Positions 6,413 to 15,390 are shown, numbered from the stretch's first letter. The stretch: 37,224 nucleotides of DNA from Elusimicrobiota bacterium (GCA_026388095.1 JAPLKL010000037.1:1-37224); one strand, 5' to 3'. Notes: generated from the sequence alone by a model not told the origin. Numbers and translations: made by a program.

Positions 6413-8848
6413 ATGCGGCGTGCTCCCCTCTTGGCATTAGGCCTGGCCCTCCTCGTTTCTCCCGCGCTGGTCGCCAAAGATAAAGAGAAGGGTAGTGTGC
6501 AGGAGGCGGGGGGCCCGGCTCTTTTGACCGGGAAAGCCAAGAGCGACGACGTGAAAGGCGACGGGTATAAGGCAAAGGGGGAGGATCCGGCCCAGTCCAC
6601 CTTAGGCTCTCTCGACCTTAAAACGGGTCTATTCACCCCGGCCGCCGCTAATAAGAAGGGCAATTTCCCCAGCATGTTCGAGAACGCCATCGGGGGGGGG
6701 AGAAACCTGGGGAGCATCGACCAGCTGACGCACAGCTTTTCCCTTGCGGCCCAGTCGGCGGCCCAGCTCACCGGGCAGAGCGGCCAGTCGGGAGCGGCAG
6801 GGAATCGGTATTCCCCGGAGTCCAACATCCCGCCCGAGGTGAAGAGCCAGGCGTCGGCCTACGGCCAGGTCATCGAGACGCAGATCCCGCAGCTCTCCGG
6901 CCCCGCCAGCGTCAACGCCTCGGCGCAGGCCGGAGATTACTTCCTGTTCGCGGGCCGGCCTGAGGACGCGGCGCGCAACTACCGGCGCGCGCTGGCCGCG
7001 CAGCCGGACAACGTGGCCGCCTTGCAGGGTTTGGCGCAATCCTTGTACCAGCAGGGCCGCGTCGAAGAGGCGCGGGCCGAGGCCCAGAAGGTGCTGGCCG
7101 TGGACCCGGAGAACAAGGTCGCTGGGCTCATGGCCGGCCCGAGCGCCGGGGTCAAGAGCGCCCAGGGCGTGGCTGACAAGTTCAAGAGGCTGACCCAAGG
7201 CTTCTTGCACGGGCCGTCCGAAGAGGAGCCCCTGGGGGGCTCGGCCGGGGCGGCCGGGGCCATGCCGGGCGTTTCCCTGCCGGGTGCCACTGCCCCGGGC
7301 TCGCGGCTGACGCCTCAGCAAGTGGCGGACCAGGCCCAGGCCTGGGCTCCCGCGCGCGAGCCGACGCATTTCGCGCCTTTGGTCGAGAAGGCGCTCTCCA
7401 AGCGCGAGCTGGGCGACTACACGGGCGCCCTGCTCGCTCTGAGCCAGTCGCTGGATGCGGATCCCAACGACCCCTCGGCCTGGACGGTGCGCGCCGAGGT
7501 GGACAATCAGCTCAAGAACTATCCCGCGGCCGTGACCGACGCCGGCCGGGCGCTCGACCTCAAGCCCGGCGCCCTGCTGGCGGCCCGCGCCTTGCGCGCC
7601 CGGATCTACGCGGAATTGGAGTCAGGCCAGGTCCAGCAGGCGTTGGCGGATGCGGCCCGCGCCATAGAGCTCGACCCTCGCAACGGACTGGGATTCCTCT
7701 ACCGGGCTATGGCCGAGGAACGGCTCGGCCTGGCCGACGCCTCGGCGCGCGACCTCCAGTCGGCGCTGAGCCTGGACCCCTCCCTGCGGCCCTTGGCCGA
7801 GGCCCTGGCGGGCAAGCTCGGCCTTTCCGCCACCGCTCCCCGAGCCGTCCGGCCGTCGTCCAAGCGGCTGGTGCGCGGAGGGATCATCGCCCTCTCGCTC
7901 CTGCTGGTCCTCGTGGGGCTCATGGGCACTCAGCGCGGCCGCGCTCTGACGCGCCGTCTGACCACGCGGCCGCGCGCCGCGGCCTCGGCCGAGGGCGCGC
8001 CGGCCGCGTCGGGGCCGGAGCTGCAGGAAGGGAGCCTCCTCGGCAACAACTACCGCATCGTCCGGGAGCTGGGCCGGGGCGGCATGGGCGTGGTCTACGA
8101 GGGCTTCGACCAGGCCCTGCAGCGCCGCGTGGCCATCAAGCGCCTGCAGAGCGGCGAGCAGACCTTGGCGGACGACCGCGAGCGTTTTCTGCGCGAGGCG
8201 CGTCTGGTGGCCCGGCTCAAGCATCCCCATGTGGCCGAGATCCACACGGTGCTCGACGATGGCGAGCTTTACCTCATCTTCGAGTACATCGAGGGACGGT
8301 CCCTGGACCAGGTCCTGGCCCTGGACCGGGCCCTGCCCATCGCGGCCGTGCGGCGCCTCGTGGGAGAGATGGCCTCGGCGCTCTCAGCCGCGCACGCGCA
8401 GGGCATCATCCACCGGGACCTCAAGCCCGGCAACGTGATGATCGGCGCAGACGGGGGTGCCAAGGTGATGGACTTCGGCATCGCGCACCAGTCGCGGGCC
8501 GCCGCCGCCCTGACGCAGACCATGGCGGCCGGCACGCCTCCCTACATGGCGCCGGAGCAGGGCCTGGGCAGCGTGTCCAAGGCCTCGGACCTCTACGCCT
8601 TGGCCGTGATGGCCTACGAGCTGCTCTGCGGGAGCCGGCCTTTCGCGGGGCCGGACTACCTGGACGCCAAGCTGCAGCGGCGCTATGAGCCGGTCACCTC
8701 GCGCTTGCAGTCCCTGCCGCCGGCGCTCGACGGGTTCTTCGCGCGCGCCCTGGACCCCGACCCCACCCGGCGCCATCGCGACGCCGCGGCTTTTGCCGCG
8801 GAATTCGCCTCGGCCTGCGCCGGGGCGGCCGCGGCCCGTCCGGCCTAG
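6413..8848 (+). CDS. Membrane Ser/Thr protein kinase with N-terminal exported TPR region
   Basis: An 811-residue protein from the ATG at 6413. A signal peptide (MRRAPLLALGLALLVSPALVA) is followed by a low-complexity stretch and TPR-like helical repeats in two blocks (about 165-240 and 320-475). A single membrane helix follows (about 489-508, IIALSLLLVLVGLMG), then a complete Hanks-type kinase: glycine loop GRGGMG (554-559), catalytic Lys576 in VAIKRL, HRDLKPGN with Asp669, DFG Asp687, and APEQG. All catalytic residues are present. The implied topology is exported TPRs outside and kinase inside at the C-terminus, opposite in order to PknB-type receptors. A run of nine G (6692-6700) lies in the coding sequence. 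The stop shares CTAG with the next, convergent gene. Confidence 0.92.
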   Translation: MRRAPLLALGLALLVSPALVAKDKEKGSVQEAGGPALLTGKAKSDDVKGDGYKAKGEDPAQSTLGSLDLKTGLFTPAAANKKGNFPSMFENAIGGGRNLGSIDQLTHSFSLAAQSAAQLTGQSGQSGAAGNRYSPESNIPPEVKSQASAYGQVIETQIPQLSGPASVNASAQAGDYFLFAGRPEDAARNYRRALAAQPDNVAALQGLAQSLYQQGRVEEARAEAQKVLAVDPENKVAGLMAGPSAGVKSAQGVADKFKRLTQGFLHGPSEEEPLGGSAGAAGAMPGVSLPGATAPGSRLTPQQVADQAQAWAPAREPTHFAPLVEKALSKRELGDYTGALLALSQSLDADPNDPSAWTVRAEVDNQLKNYPAAVTDAGRALDLKPGALLAARALRARIYAELESGQVQQALADAARAIELDPRNGLGFLYRAMAEERLGLADASARDLQSALSLDPSLRPLAEALAGKLGLSATAPRAVRPSSKRLVRGGIIALSLLLVLVGLMGTQRGRALTRRLTTRPRAAASAEGAPAASGPELQEGSLLGNNYRIVRELGRGGMGVVYEGFDQALQRRVAIKRLQSGEQTLADDRERFLREARLVARLKHPHVAEIHTVLDDGELYLIFEYIEGRSLDQVLALDRALPIAAVRRLVGEMASALSAAHAQGIIHRDLKPGNVMIGADGGAKVMDFGIAHQSRAAAALTQTMAAGTPPYMAPEQGLGSVSKASDLYALAVMAYELLCGSRPFAGPDYLDAKLQRRYEPVTSRLQSLPPALDGFFARALDPDPTRRHRDAAAFAAEFASACAGAAAARPA

Positions 8849-9201
8849 CCCGGCGCCGGCGCGGACGACTTCCTCCTGTCGCGCAGGAGGATACTGATGG
8901 CGGTCAGGATCGCATCGTCGCTGGCCAGGCGGTCCTGGATAGGCAGGCGGGCGAGCTCGGCTACGACCTTCTCGTCCTGATCGACGAGGAAACCCTTCAG
9001 GATGCGGTCGAGCGGATGGAGCACCTTTTCGGCTCTCGATCCAGGCAGGACCCCGGTCACGGCGAGGCTCCCGTCGGCCGAGTTGAACTGTCCCTCGACG
9101 CCCAAGGACACCCGCTCGCCCTCCAGGGTGTTTTTGATCTTGGCGTACTGTCTGTCGGTCCAGATGGCGCCCAACTCGGTTGTCTCCGGGTATGTTATCA
9201 T
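8845..9201 (-). CDS. Small protein of unknown function
   Basis: A 118-residue protein, no recognised family, probably soluble and cytosolic (no signal peptide or membrane helix). The first two thirds look like beta-rich sequence (ERVSLGVEGQFNS, SLAVTGVLPGSRAEKVLHPLDR); the last third is helical and basic (ILTAISILLRDRRK). It lies between two plus-strand genes, overlapping the kinase gene by a shared CTAG at its 3' end and starting about 24 bp from the divergent SGNH gene at its 5' end. A TAGAAG five bases before the ATG may be a -10 box of the leaderless type; no Shine-Dalgarno is seen. Confidence 0.7.
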   Translation of the reverse strand: MITYPETTELGAIWTDRQYAKIKNTLEGERVSLGVEGQFNSADGSLAVTGVLPGSRAEKVLHPLDRILKGFLVDQDEKVVAELARLPIQDRLASDDAILTAISILLRDRRKSSAPAPG

Positions 9202-9224
9202 AGCGGCTTCTAGGGGGGGCTGAC

Positions 9225-11204
9225 CTGAAAAGACGGCTGCTGGTGTTGGCTGCGGGGGCGTTGGCCGCTGGTCTTCTTCTGGAAGCGGGGATGCGGCTGG
9301 TGCTCTGGACGACGTCCGCGGCGGCGCAATGGCGCAACCGGGCCCGTGCCGAGCGTCCGGGAACGTATCGCGTGCTGTGCCTGGGAGACTCCCTGACCGC
9401 GGGCAGCTATCCCCGGCCGTTGGAGGAGCTCCTTAACGCATATAGCCCCAGCCCCGGGTTCAGCGTCATCGACGAAGGCCGCGGCGCCACCAACAGCAGC
9501 TACGTGCTCTCCCACCTGCAGGAGAACCTCGACCGCTACCGGCCTGATATCGTGGTGGCCATGATCGGCAACAACGACCAGGGTGTGGCCTACCTGGATG
9601 CGGCGCCGGGCCATGAGTCCTTCCTGTTCCGGCACTCGCGCGCGGTCCGATTCATCTCTCTCGCCTGGATGGGCGCGGCCCGGCGCCGGCAGGAGGCGGC
9701 CTGTCAAGAGGTGCCCCGTCTGGACTGGCAAGTCCATCCTCAGGCGGGACGGGCGCCCCTGCCGCAATGGCTGAATCATCTGCGCCGGGGAAACCGCTTG
9801 GTCCAGGACGGCAGGGTCGCAGCCGCGGAGACCCTTTTGCGCGAGGCGGCCCGGCTGTCTCCGCATGAGGTGCGCACTTTGCTGGCTCTGGCGGCGGTCG
9901 AGTCGGTCCAAGGCCGCCCAGCGCAGGCCCGGCTCCTCATCGAACGGGCCCGGTCTCTGGCGTCCGAGGCCCCGGAGTCGTTGACGGCCTGGGGGCAGTA
10001 CCATCTGCGGCGCCGGGACTGGGCCCTCGCCCAGGCCGCGTTCACCAAGGCGCTGGCCAAAGACCCAGCCGCGGTCGGCGCCCTAGAGGGGCTAGGCCAG
10101 GCCTGGACGCGGCAAGGCGAGGGCCTCCGGGCCGAGAAGCTGTTCCTGGGTTTGACGACACAACATCCGGACCGGCCGGATTACTGGTGGGTCTTGGGGA
10201 GTTTTTACCGCGGACAAGGCCGCGATGCTGAAGCTCAAGCGGCCTGGCGCCGCTGCCTGCGTCTCGACCCCGGCCAGGCGCGGGCTTTCATGGCCCTGGC
10301 TGACAGCTTCCTGATCGACCAACCGGCGGTGGCGGAGAGATTCTATCGGAAGCTGCTGGATGGCGGCGCGGAGAAGGCCTTCGTGCTCTGGAGGCTGGGA
10401 CGGGCCTGCCTGGAACAACACAAGGACGATGAGGCCTGGGCGGTCTATCAACAGGCCCTGCGTCTGGAACCGGACACACCCGACGCTGACCTGGCCCTGG
10501 CGACCTATCACTTGCGCCGCAGGGAGGTCTCTGAGGCCGAGGCTTTCGCGCGGCGGGCCATAGCCTCCGCCCCGAAGGACCCCAGGGGCTATGACATCCT
10601 GGCCAACTTGCTGACGGGGCTGGGGCGGGGGCATTACCTCGCCGCAGAGCGCGCTTCCCGGCAGTTCGCCGCCGTAGACCCCGACAACGCCCAGGCGCAT
10701 CTCTATCTGGGCCTGACGCTCAAGCTCCAGCATCGCCCGGCCGACGCGGAGTCCGAACTGCTCCGGGCAGCCGCGCTCAAGCCGAGGGATGTCCGCGCCG
10801 TGGCGGCCTTGGCCGCGCTCTATTCGGAGACTGGCCGGCCGGAGCGCTCCCGGGAATTCGCCGAGCGGCGCGACGCCTTGCTGATGCGGCAGTACAGCCC
10901 GGTGACCCGCGAGAACTACCGCGCCATCAAGGCCGCCCTGGACCGACGGAGGGCGACTTTGGTCAGCGTGCAGTACCCTATGCGCAGCGTGGCGCCGCTC
11001 AAACGCCTGCTGGCCGGGCAGGACGGGGTCATCTTCGTCGACAACCAGAGCTCGTTCGCGCAGGCCGTGGCCCGGGAAGGCTTCTCGGCCTACTTCAGCG
11101 ACAACTTCGCCGGCGACTTCGGCCACGGCGCGCCCAAGGGGCACCGGCTCCTGGCCGAGAACATCGCCGCCGCCATCCTAGCCCATCTGCGCCGGTCCCG
11201 CTGA
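9225..11204 (+). CDS. Membrane-anchored SGNH/GDSL hydrolase with a large TPR insertion
   Basis: About 659 residues if initiated at CTG 9225. That start gives a proper basic n-region (KRRLLVLAAGALAAG) and sits 5 nt after an AGGGGGGG Shine-Dalgarno; the first conventional start is GTG 9243, which loses the basic residues. After the signal anchor, SGNH hydrolase block I (GDSL, catalytic Ser56), block II (GATN region) and block III (GNND, 115-118) follow. Residues about 165-550 are TPR repeats (ALAAVESVQGRPAQA, LEGLGQAWTRQGEG and similar). The hydrolase then resumes, with the C-terminal Asp631-x-x-His634 block V before GAPKGHRLLAENIA. All catalytic blocks survive, so an active esterase or acyl hydrolase acting on cell-envelope glycans or lipids is plausible; the substrate is unknown. 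Confidence 0.88.
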   Translation: MKRRLLVLAAGALAAGLLLEAGMRLVLWTTSAAAQWRNRARAERPGTYRVLCLGDSLTAGSYPRPLEELLNAYSPSPGFSVIDEGRGATNSSYVLSHLQENLDRYRPDIVVAMIGNNDQGVAYLDAAPGHESFLFRHSRAVRFISLAWMGAARRRQEAACQEVPRLDWQVHPQAGRAPLPQWLNHLRRGNRLVQDGRVAAAETLLREAARLSPHEVRTLLALAAVESVQGRPAQARLLIERARSLASEAPESLTAWGQYHLRRRDWALAQAAFTKALAKDPAAVGALEGLGQAWTRQGEGLRAEKLFLGLTTQHPDRPDYWWVLGSFYRGQGRDAEAQAAWRRCLRLDPGQARAFMALADSFLIDQPAVAERFYRKLLDGGAEKAFVLWRLGRACLEQHKDDEAWAVYQQALRLEPDTPDADLALATYHLRRREVSEAEAFARRAIASAPKDPRGYDILANLLTGLGRGHYLAAERASRQFAAVDPDNAQAHLYLGLTLKLQHRPADAESELLRAAALKPRDVRAVAALAALYSETGRPERSREFAERRDALLMRQYSPVTRENYRAIKAALDRRRATLVSVQYPMRSVAPLKRLLAGQDGVIFVDNQSSFAQAVAREGFSAYFSDNFAGDFGHGAPKGHRLLAENIAAAILAHLRRSR

Positions 11205-11217
11205 GTCCGCCCGACAA

Positions 11218-11775
11218 TCAGGATGATTCCGGCGGCTTCCAAGGGGTGGTCTTGATCCGGCGCGGCTGCGTGAGGCTCTTTTGGATATCCCGGCTGTTGT
11301 TGCCGTCATCGATGGCGTTGCAGCGCAGGCAGCCATAGGCATGCTTGTAGATCGCGTGCATGGGACAGAGCTCGAACGACGCCGGCTTGGGCCAGTCGAG
11401 CTTGTCCGCGGGGGCGGCATGCGCGAGCGCGAACGACTGGACCATCGTCGAGAGTCGATCCAGAAAATCGGTCAGCCTTTCGTCATGGAGAAAGCGCTCT
11501 CGCGCGGCGGCTATCGTCTTCAGGAAGAAATCCCGGTCCGGCTCGAACGAATCATGGGACCAGGGCAGCTCGCTGAGATCGAAGCCGCACAGGCCCATGC
11601 CGTGCACGGTGTAGTCGTGGCCGGCGATCCAGCAGGCCAACTCCTTCTCGCGCTCCGTCGCCGCCAGCCGGGCCGCCGCCGCCGACCAGTCTTCCATGAG
11701 GATGCTGGTCAGCATGTTGTTGAGCCAGAGCGTCTCGATGTCGCGGCGCGCGTCGTAGCTGAAGGGATTCGACAT
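11218..11775 (-). CDS. Unknown protein with a C-terminal Cys/His cluster
   Basis: A 185-residue protein from the ATG at 11775 (MSNPFSYDARRD); an in-frame ATG at 11799 adds eight residues and would overlap the upstream gene. Neither start has a good Shine-Dalgarno, and the gene is probably translationally coupled to the large membrane protein gene ending at 11789. The protein is soluble and mostly helical, with HDYTVHGMGLCGFD around 53-66. A metal-ligand-like set lies near the C-terminus: Cys137, His140, His145, Cys149 and Cys152 (ELCPMH, then YGCLRCNA). I do not recognise the family; zinc or Fe-S binding is only suggested by the spacing. Confidence 0.75.
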   Translation of the reverse strand: MSNPFSYDARRDIETLWLNNMLTSILMEDWSAAAARLAATEREKELACWIAGHDYTVHGMGLCGFDLSELPWSHDSFEPDRDFFLKTIAAARERFLHDERLTDFLDRLSTMVQSFALAHAAPADKLDWPKPASFELCPMHAIYKHAYGCLRCNAIDDGNNSRDIQKSLTQPRRIKTTPWKPPESS

Positions 11776-11788
11776 GCTCAGCGTCCGC

Positions 11789-14593
11789 TCAAGGCCCATC
11801 CTGGGAGTCGAGTTTCTGCGCGACCGAGTCCTTGAGCTTGACCAAGGAGTCGCTCTTGAACTCGAACATCCCGCCCAGCCCCACCAGCGTCAGGCCGCCC
11901 ACCGCCAGATAGGCCCAGCGCGGGATCGCGTAGAACATCTGGCGCGACTGCACCCCCGCGTTGACCAGCATCACCAGCAGGCTCAGCGTGGTCAAGGCTT
12001 TCTTCTTGCAGGTCATGCCCCAGAGCACCAAGGCCAGGCTCGCCATGCCCACGAAGACCCCATGCAGCTGCCAGGTCTCGTCCAGCGCCTGGGCGAAGGA
12101 GGGCAGATAGAGCACCAGCTGGCCCGCCACCAAGAGCGCGTCCTGCTGCTCGCGGCGCTGCTTGGTCTCGCCCTCGAGCAGGTGCCCGCAGACCAGCAAG
12201 AACAGCGCCGGCGGCACCGTGTAGGCCTCGGTCTGGGTCACGTGGGAGGCGGAGAGGAAGAACTCGTAGCCGCACAGCAGCAGCGCAGCCCCGCCCCACA
12301 GATGCTTCCCATCGTAGTGGACCAGGCTCACCACCAAGGCCAGCACGCCGTAGGCGCTGTAGAGCTGCCAGGCCGTGTCCGCGTCCGTCACCACCAGCAG
12401 CAAGCTCAGCGCCGAGAACACCGGCACCAAGGCGCGGAAGGGCTCCACCGAGGCCGTGGGCCGCACGGCGGAGACCAGCGTGCGCGCCGCCACCATCACG
12501 CAGTTGACCAGCAGCAGATGCAGGGCGTAGTCCGAGGCCTTGCCGTGCCCGGTCTTGTCGAACCAGAGCCAATGCAGGAGGTAGCCCCCGATGACCGCGC
12601 CCGCCACCAGGTCCATGCGCCCGACCCACAGGCCGGGCAGGAACGCCAGCAGGCAGACCGTGGCCGCGGGCAGGGCCGTGGCCGCCGGCGAGCTCAGGCT
12701 CCAGATGGCGACCAAGGCCGCGAAGACCTCGCCCCAGACCGCGAAGCAGCGCGAGGGCTTCTCCCAGTCGAGTATGTCCAGGACGTAGCAGGCGCCCAAA
12801 GCCGCGGCCACCACCCAGGAGACGGTCAGCGGGTCCACGCCGCCGCCGAGCTTCTCCAAGATGAAGACATAGGCCAAAGTGGCGCTGGCCAAGGCCGGGT
12901 AGAGGAACTCCGTCCTCTTCCTGGCCCAGCCTACGGCGGCGTAGGCCGCAGCGCCGAGCAGGGCTACGGTCAGGGCCGTGGTGAGCTGTTCCGGGGGCAG
13001 GCCGGAATGCGCGGTCTTCCCGGTGAGGATCGGCTCGGCCCAGCGGCCCGCGGTGACGGCCAAGGACAGCGACATCGTGCCCAGACCTACGGCGGTCAGG
13101 GGCGTGCCCAGCTGCTCCTGCCGCTTCTCCCCGCCCAGCAAAGCCGCGGCCAGCAGCACGTAGGCCGCGGCCGTGAACTCCAGAGCGCCCATGGTGAAGC
13201 TGTGTCCCCCGTTCTGCACCGCGGCGCCTAAGGCGGCCAGGAGCATCAGGCTCGATGCGTAGGTGTAGGCCGGGGCGCCGTACATGGCGCCCATGGACCC
13301 GTAGGCCAGGGCCGCCAGCATCAGCACCATCATCATGGAGGCGAAGCCGTCATGGACGTAGGAGGACCAGGCGGGCATCAGCATGGCGATGGAGAAGCCG
13401 GCCGCGGCCTGGCCGAGCACGAAATAGGGCTCGGCCAGCTTCTTGCGGCCCGCGCGCTCGAAGGTCCAGGCCCGCAGGGTCGAGAGCAGGCCGCAGGGGA
13501 CCAGGAGCAGCCCGTAGCGGTAGGGGGGGACATGCTTGTGATGCAGGAGCACGGCCGCGCCTCCCATGAAGCACAGCCCGGCCGCGTAGGCGAAGAGCGG
13601 GTTGAAGAGCCGGGCCTGCACCGCGAAGGTGATGCCTAAGAGGACCAGCGTCAGGCCGGCGAGCAGATGTTGAGGCTGGTTCATGAAGAAGCCGTGCATG
13701 GCCAGGAGGGCTCCGGCGGCCAAAGCGCCGGTGTTGAGCCCCGCGGTGAGGCCTTTGCGCAGGCGCTCGTCCATCGGGACGGCGCAGGCCGCGGCCAGCA
13801 GGGCCAAAGCCGCGCAGGCCAGGGCCAAGGCCTGGGACTGGGGGTCCAACGCGCTGCTCAGGCAGGCCAGGTAGACCGCGCCGTGGCAGCCCACGGCCAG
13901 GATGATGCCCATGGACAGCGTGGGCACGCCGGCGGCGCTGGCCAAAGCGGCCAAGGCCATGCCCGCGCAGCCGAAGCCCCAGGCCGACGCGTAGGTCAAG
14001 GTCTTGCCCAGGATGAGGACGTCGGCCGCGAAGAAGACGAAGGGGACCAAGGCGACCCCCAGGTCCATCAAGGTTTCCGCGGTGCTGGGGGTCCTGCCCT
14101 TGCCGTGCAGGAGCCGGCCCCCGCCGTAGATTCCCGCGGTCATGAGCACCAGGAACAGGAACTTCATCTCGGGGGGGATGACCTCCCAGTAGGTGCGCAC
14201 GAAGATGTAGGCCGAGAGCACGAAGAGCGTGGAGCCCGAGATGAGCAAGGTCTTGATGTCGCTCGAGATGCCGCCCGCGGCGTGCGGGGCCGCCTGCGGT
14301 ATCGGAAGTTCCGCAGGTGCCGGCCGGACGGATATCCCTACGGCCGGCGGCGGCGGCAAAGCGGGGGCCGGCCCGGGCAGGCGCAAAGCGGCCCAGAGCT
14401 CGGCCGCGGTCTTGCTGTCGAGTCTTCCGCTCTTGAGGAGGTCTTCGAACTTCCGGCGGGCCCCGCCGGCTTGCGCCGGGGCCGCCGGGCTTTTGGCTCC
14501 CCGGAGTTGGTCCAAGAACCATCGCACCATGGTCCCGACCCCTACCACGCACACAGTGGTAAAGACGAGGTAGAACAGGATGTCATCTTTCAT
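11789..14593 (-). CDS. Very large polytopic membrane protein, DUF2157-like N-terminal section
   Basis: A 934-residue protein dominated by hydrophobic segments, over 20 by eye. Order: one membrane helix (about 5-25), a cytosolic stretch with a short helical domain (45-75, RRKFEDLLKSGRLDSKTAAELW) and a Pro-rich linker (75-110), then continuous membrane helices to the C-terminus with a charged tail. The section starting LLISGSTLFVLSAYIFVRTYWEVIPPEMK resembles predicted membrane proteins of the DUF2157 / SCO7613 type; that match is from memory and only moderate. No transport motif is recognisable. It has a GGAG/GAGAGG Shine-Dalgarno at 14593 and shares a 103-bp divergent control region with the M50B-like gene. 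The 185-residue gene follows in the same transcript. Function unknown. Confidence 0.82.
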   Translation of the reverse strand: MKDDILFYLVFTTVCVVGVGTMVRWFLDQLRGAKSPAAPAQAGGARRKFEDLLKSGRLDSKTAAELWAALRLPGPAPALPPPPAVGISVRPAPAELPIPQAAPHAAGGISSDIKTLLISGSTLFVLSAYIFVRTYWEVIPPEMKFLFLVLMTAGIYGGGRLLHGKGRTPSTAETLMDLGVALVPFVFFAADVLILGKTLTYASAWGFGCAGMALAALASAAGVPTLSMGIILAVGCHGAVYLACLSSALDPQSQALALACAALALLAAACAVPMDERLRKGLTAGLNTGALAAGALLAMHGFFMNQPQHLLAGLTLVLLGITFAVQARLFNPLFAYAAGLCFMGGAAVLLHHKHVPPYRYGLLLVPCGLLSTLRAWTFERAGRKKLAEPYFVLGQAAAGFSIAMLMPAWSSYVHDGFASMMMVLMLAALAYGSMGAMYGAPAYTYASSLMLLAALGAAVQNGGHSFTMGALEFTAAAYVLLAAALLGGEKRQEQLGTPLTAVGLGTMSLSLAVTAGRWAEPILTGKTAHSGLPPEQLTTALTVALLGAAAYAAVGWARKRTEFLYPALASATLAYVFILEKLGGGVDPLTVSWVVAAALGACYVLDILDWEKPSRCFAVWGEVFAALVAIWSLSSPAATALPAATVCLLAFLPGLWVGRMDLVAGAVIGGYLLHWLWFDKTGHGKASDYALHLLLVNCVMVAARTLVSAVRPTASVEPFRALVPVFSALSLLLVVTDADTAWQLYSAYGVLALVVSLVHYDGKHLWGGAALLLCGYEFFLSASHVTQTEAYTVPPALFLLVCGHLLEGETKQRREQQDALLVAGQLVLYLPSFAQALDETWQLHGVFVGMASLALVLWGMTCKKKALTTLSLLVMLVNAGVQSRQMFYAIPRWAYLAVGGLTLVGLGGMFEFKSDSLVKLKDSVAQKLDSQDGP

Positions 14594-14637
14594 GGATGCC
14601 TCTCTCCGACGGGGTCAGACCCTCATAAACTTCACAA

Positions 14638-14666
14638 AGTATACACCCTTATTGCTCCTGGGGAAA
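14638..14666 (-). promoter_or_regulatory. Possible promoter of the large membrane protein gene
   Basis: TATACT on the minus strand (14638-14643), with a weak -35 TTTCCC (14661-14666) at 17-nt spacing, in the 103-bp gap between divergent genes. The leader would be about 38 nt and contains the Shine-Dalgarno. Confidence 0.4.
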
Positions 14667-14696
14667 TATGGTAGGTTCTCTGCGGCCGGAGATGCC

Positions 14697-15371
14697 ATGG
14701 CACTACCTTCCCCATCGCCCCTGAGACGGCTGCTGGGCTTGGCCGCGGTGCTCGTCGCGCTCTGGTTCCTGTGGAACACCCGGGTGGTCTATCCCATCCG
14801 CATCCTCGTGACCTTCCTCCACGAGAGCAGCCACGGCCTGGCCGCGGTGCTCACGGGCGGCCATATCGACAGGATCACCGTCGAATCCAACGGCAGCGGA
14901 CTGTGCTGGACCCGCGGCGGCTGGCGCTGGGTGATCCTGCCGGCCGGCTACCTGGGCTCCATGTTCTGGGGCGGCGTCATCCTCATACTCGCCTGCCGGA
15001 CCCGCTGGGACAAGTACATCTCCCTCGTCCTGGGCCTGGGGCTCATGGTCGTCACTTGCCTCTATGTGCGATCCTGGTTCGGCTTCGCTGCAGGGCTTCT
15101 GCTGGGCGCGGCCCTGGCCTCGGCGGGCCGCTGGCTCCCGGAGGGCGCCAACGACGCGCTCCTGACCTGCATCGGCAGCGCCAGCTGCCTTTACGCGCTC
15201 TTCGATATCCGCGACCTGACGAAGGTCTCCGGCCCCACCGACGCGACCATGTTCTCCCGCGAGATCCTGCCCCTGCCGGCAGCGGTCTGGGCCGCGCTCT
15301 GGGGCATCCTGGCGCTGTTCTGCCTAGCCGCGGCGCTCAAAGTCGCGCTGGCTCCTGGCCGTCCGCGATAA
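14697..15371 (+). CDS. M50B-like membrane metallopeptidase family protein
   Basis: A 224-residue polytopic membrane protein with the zinc metalloprotease motif HESSH at 42-46 (FLHESSHGLAAVLTGG) at the end of the first membrane helix. Later helices contain WVILPAGYLGSMFWGGVILILA, and a C-terminal DLTKVSGPTDATMFS segment may supply the third ligand region. This matches the Peptidase_M50B-like group, related to site-2 proteases, though many members have no proven proteolytic role. The start was chosen at ATG 14697 because GGAG precedes it by 5 nt and the upstream in-frame extension to 14580 overlaps the divergent gene. It is followed 34 nt later by the AsmA-like gene. Confidence 0.85.
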   Translation: MALPSPSPLRRLLGLAAVLVALWFLWNTRVVYPIRILVTFLHESSHGLAAVLTGGHIDRITVESNGSGLCWTRGGWRWVILPAGYLGSMFWGGVILILACRTRWDKYISLVLGLGLMVVTCLYVRSWFGFAAGLLLGAALASAGRWLPEGANDALLTCIGSASCLYALFDIRDLTKVSGPTDATMFSREILPLPAAVWAALWGILALFCLAAALKVALAPGRPR

Positions 15372-15390
15372 GCCGGTTCGCCCGGTCATT

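Noticed and set aside
11774-13231. Plus-strand open frame of 485 codons opposite the large membrane protein
   Set aside because: Composition is His/Gln/Arg/Gly-rich with no domain signal; the minus strand encodes regular membrane helices.
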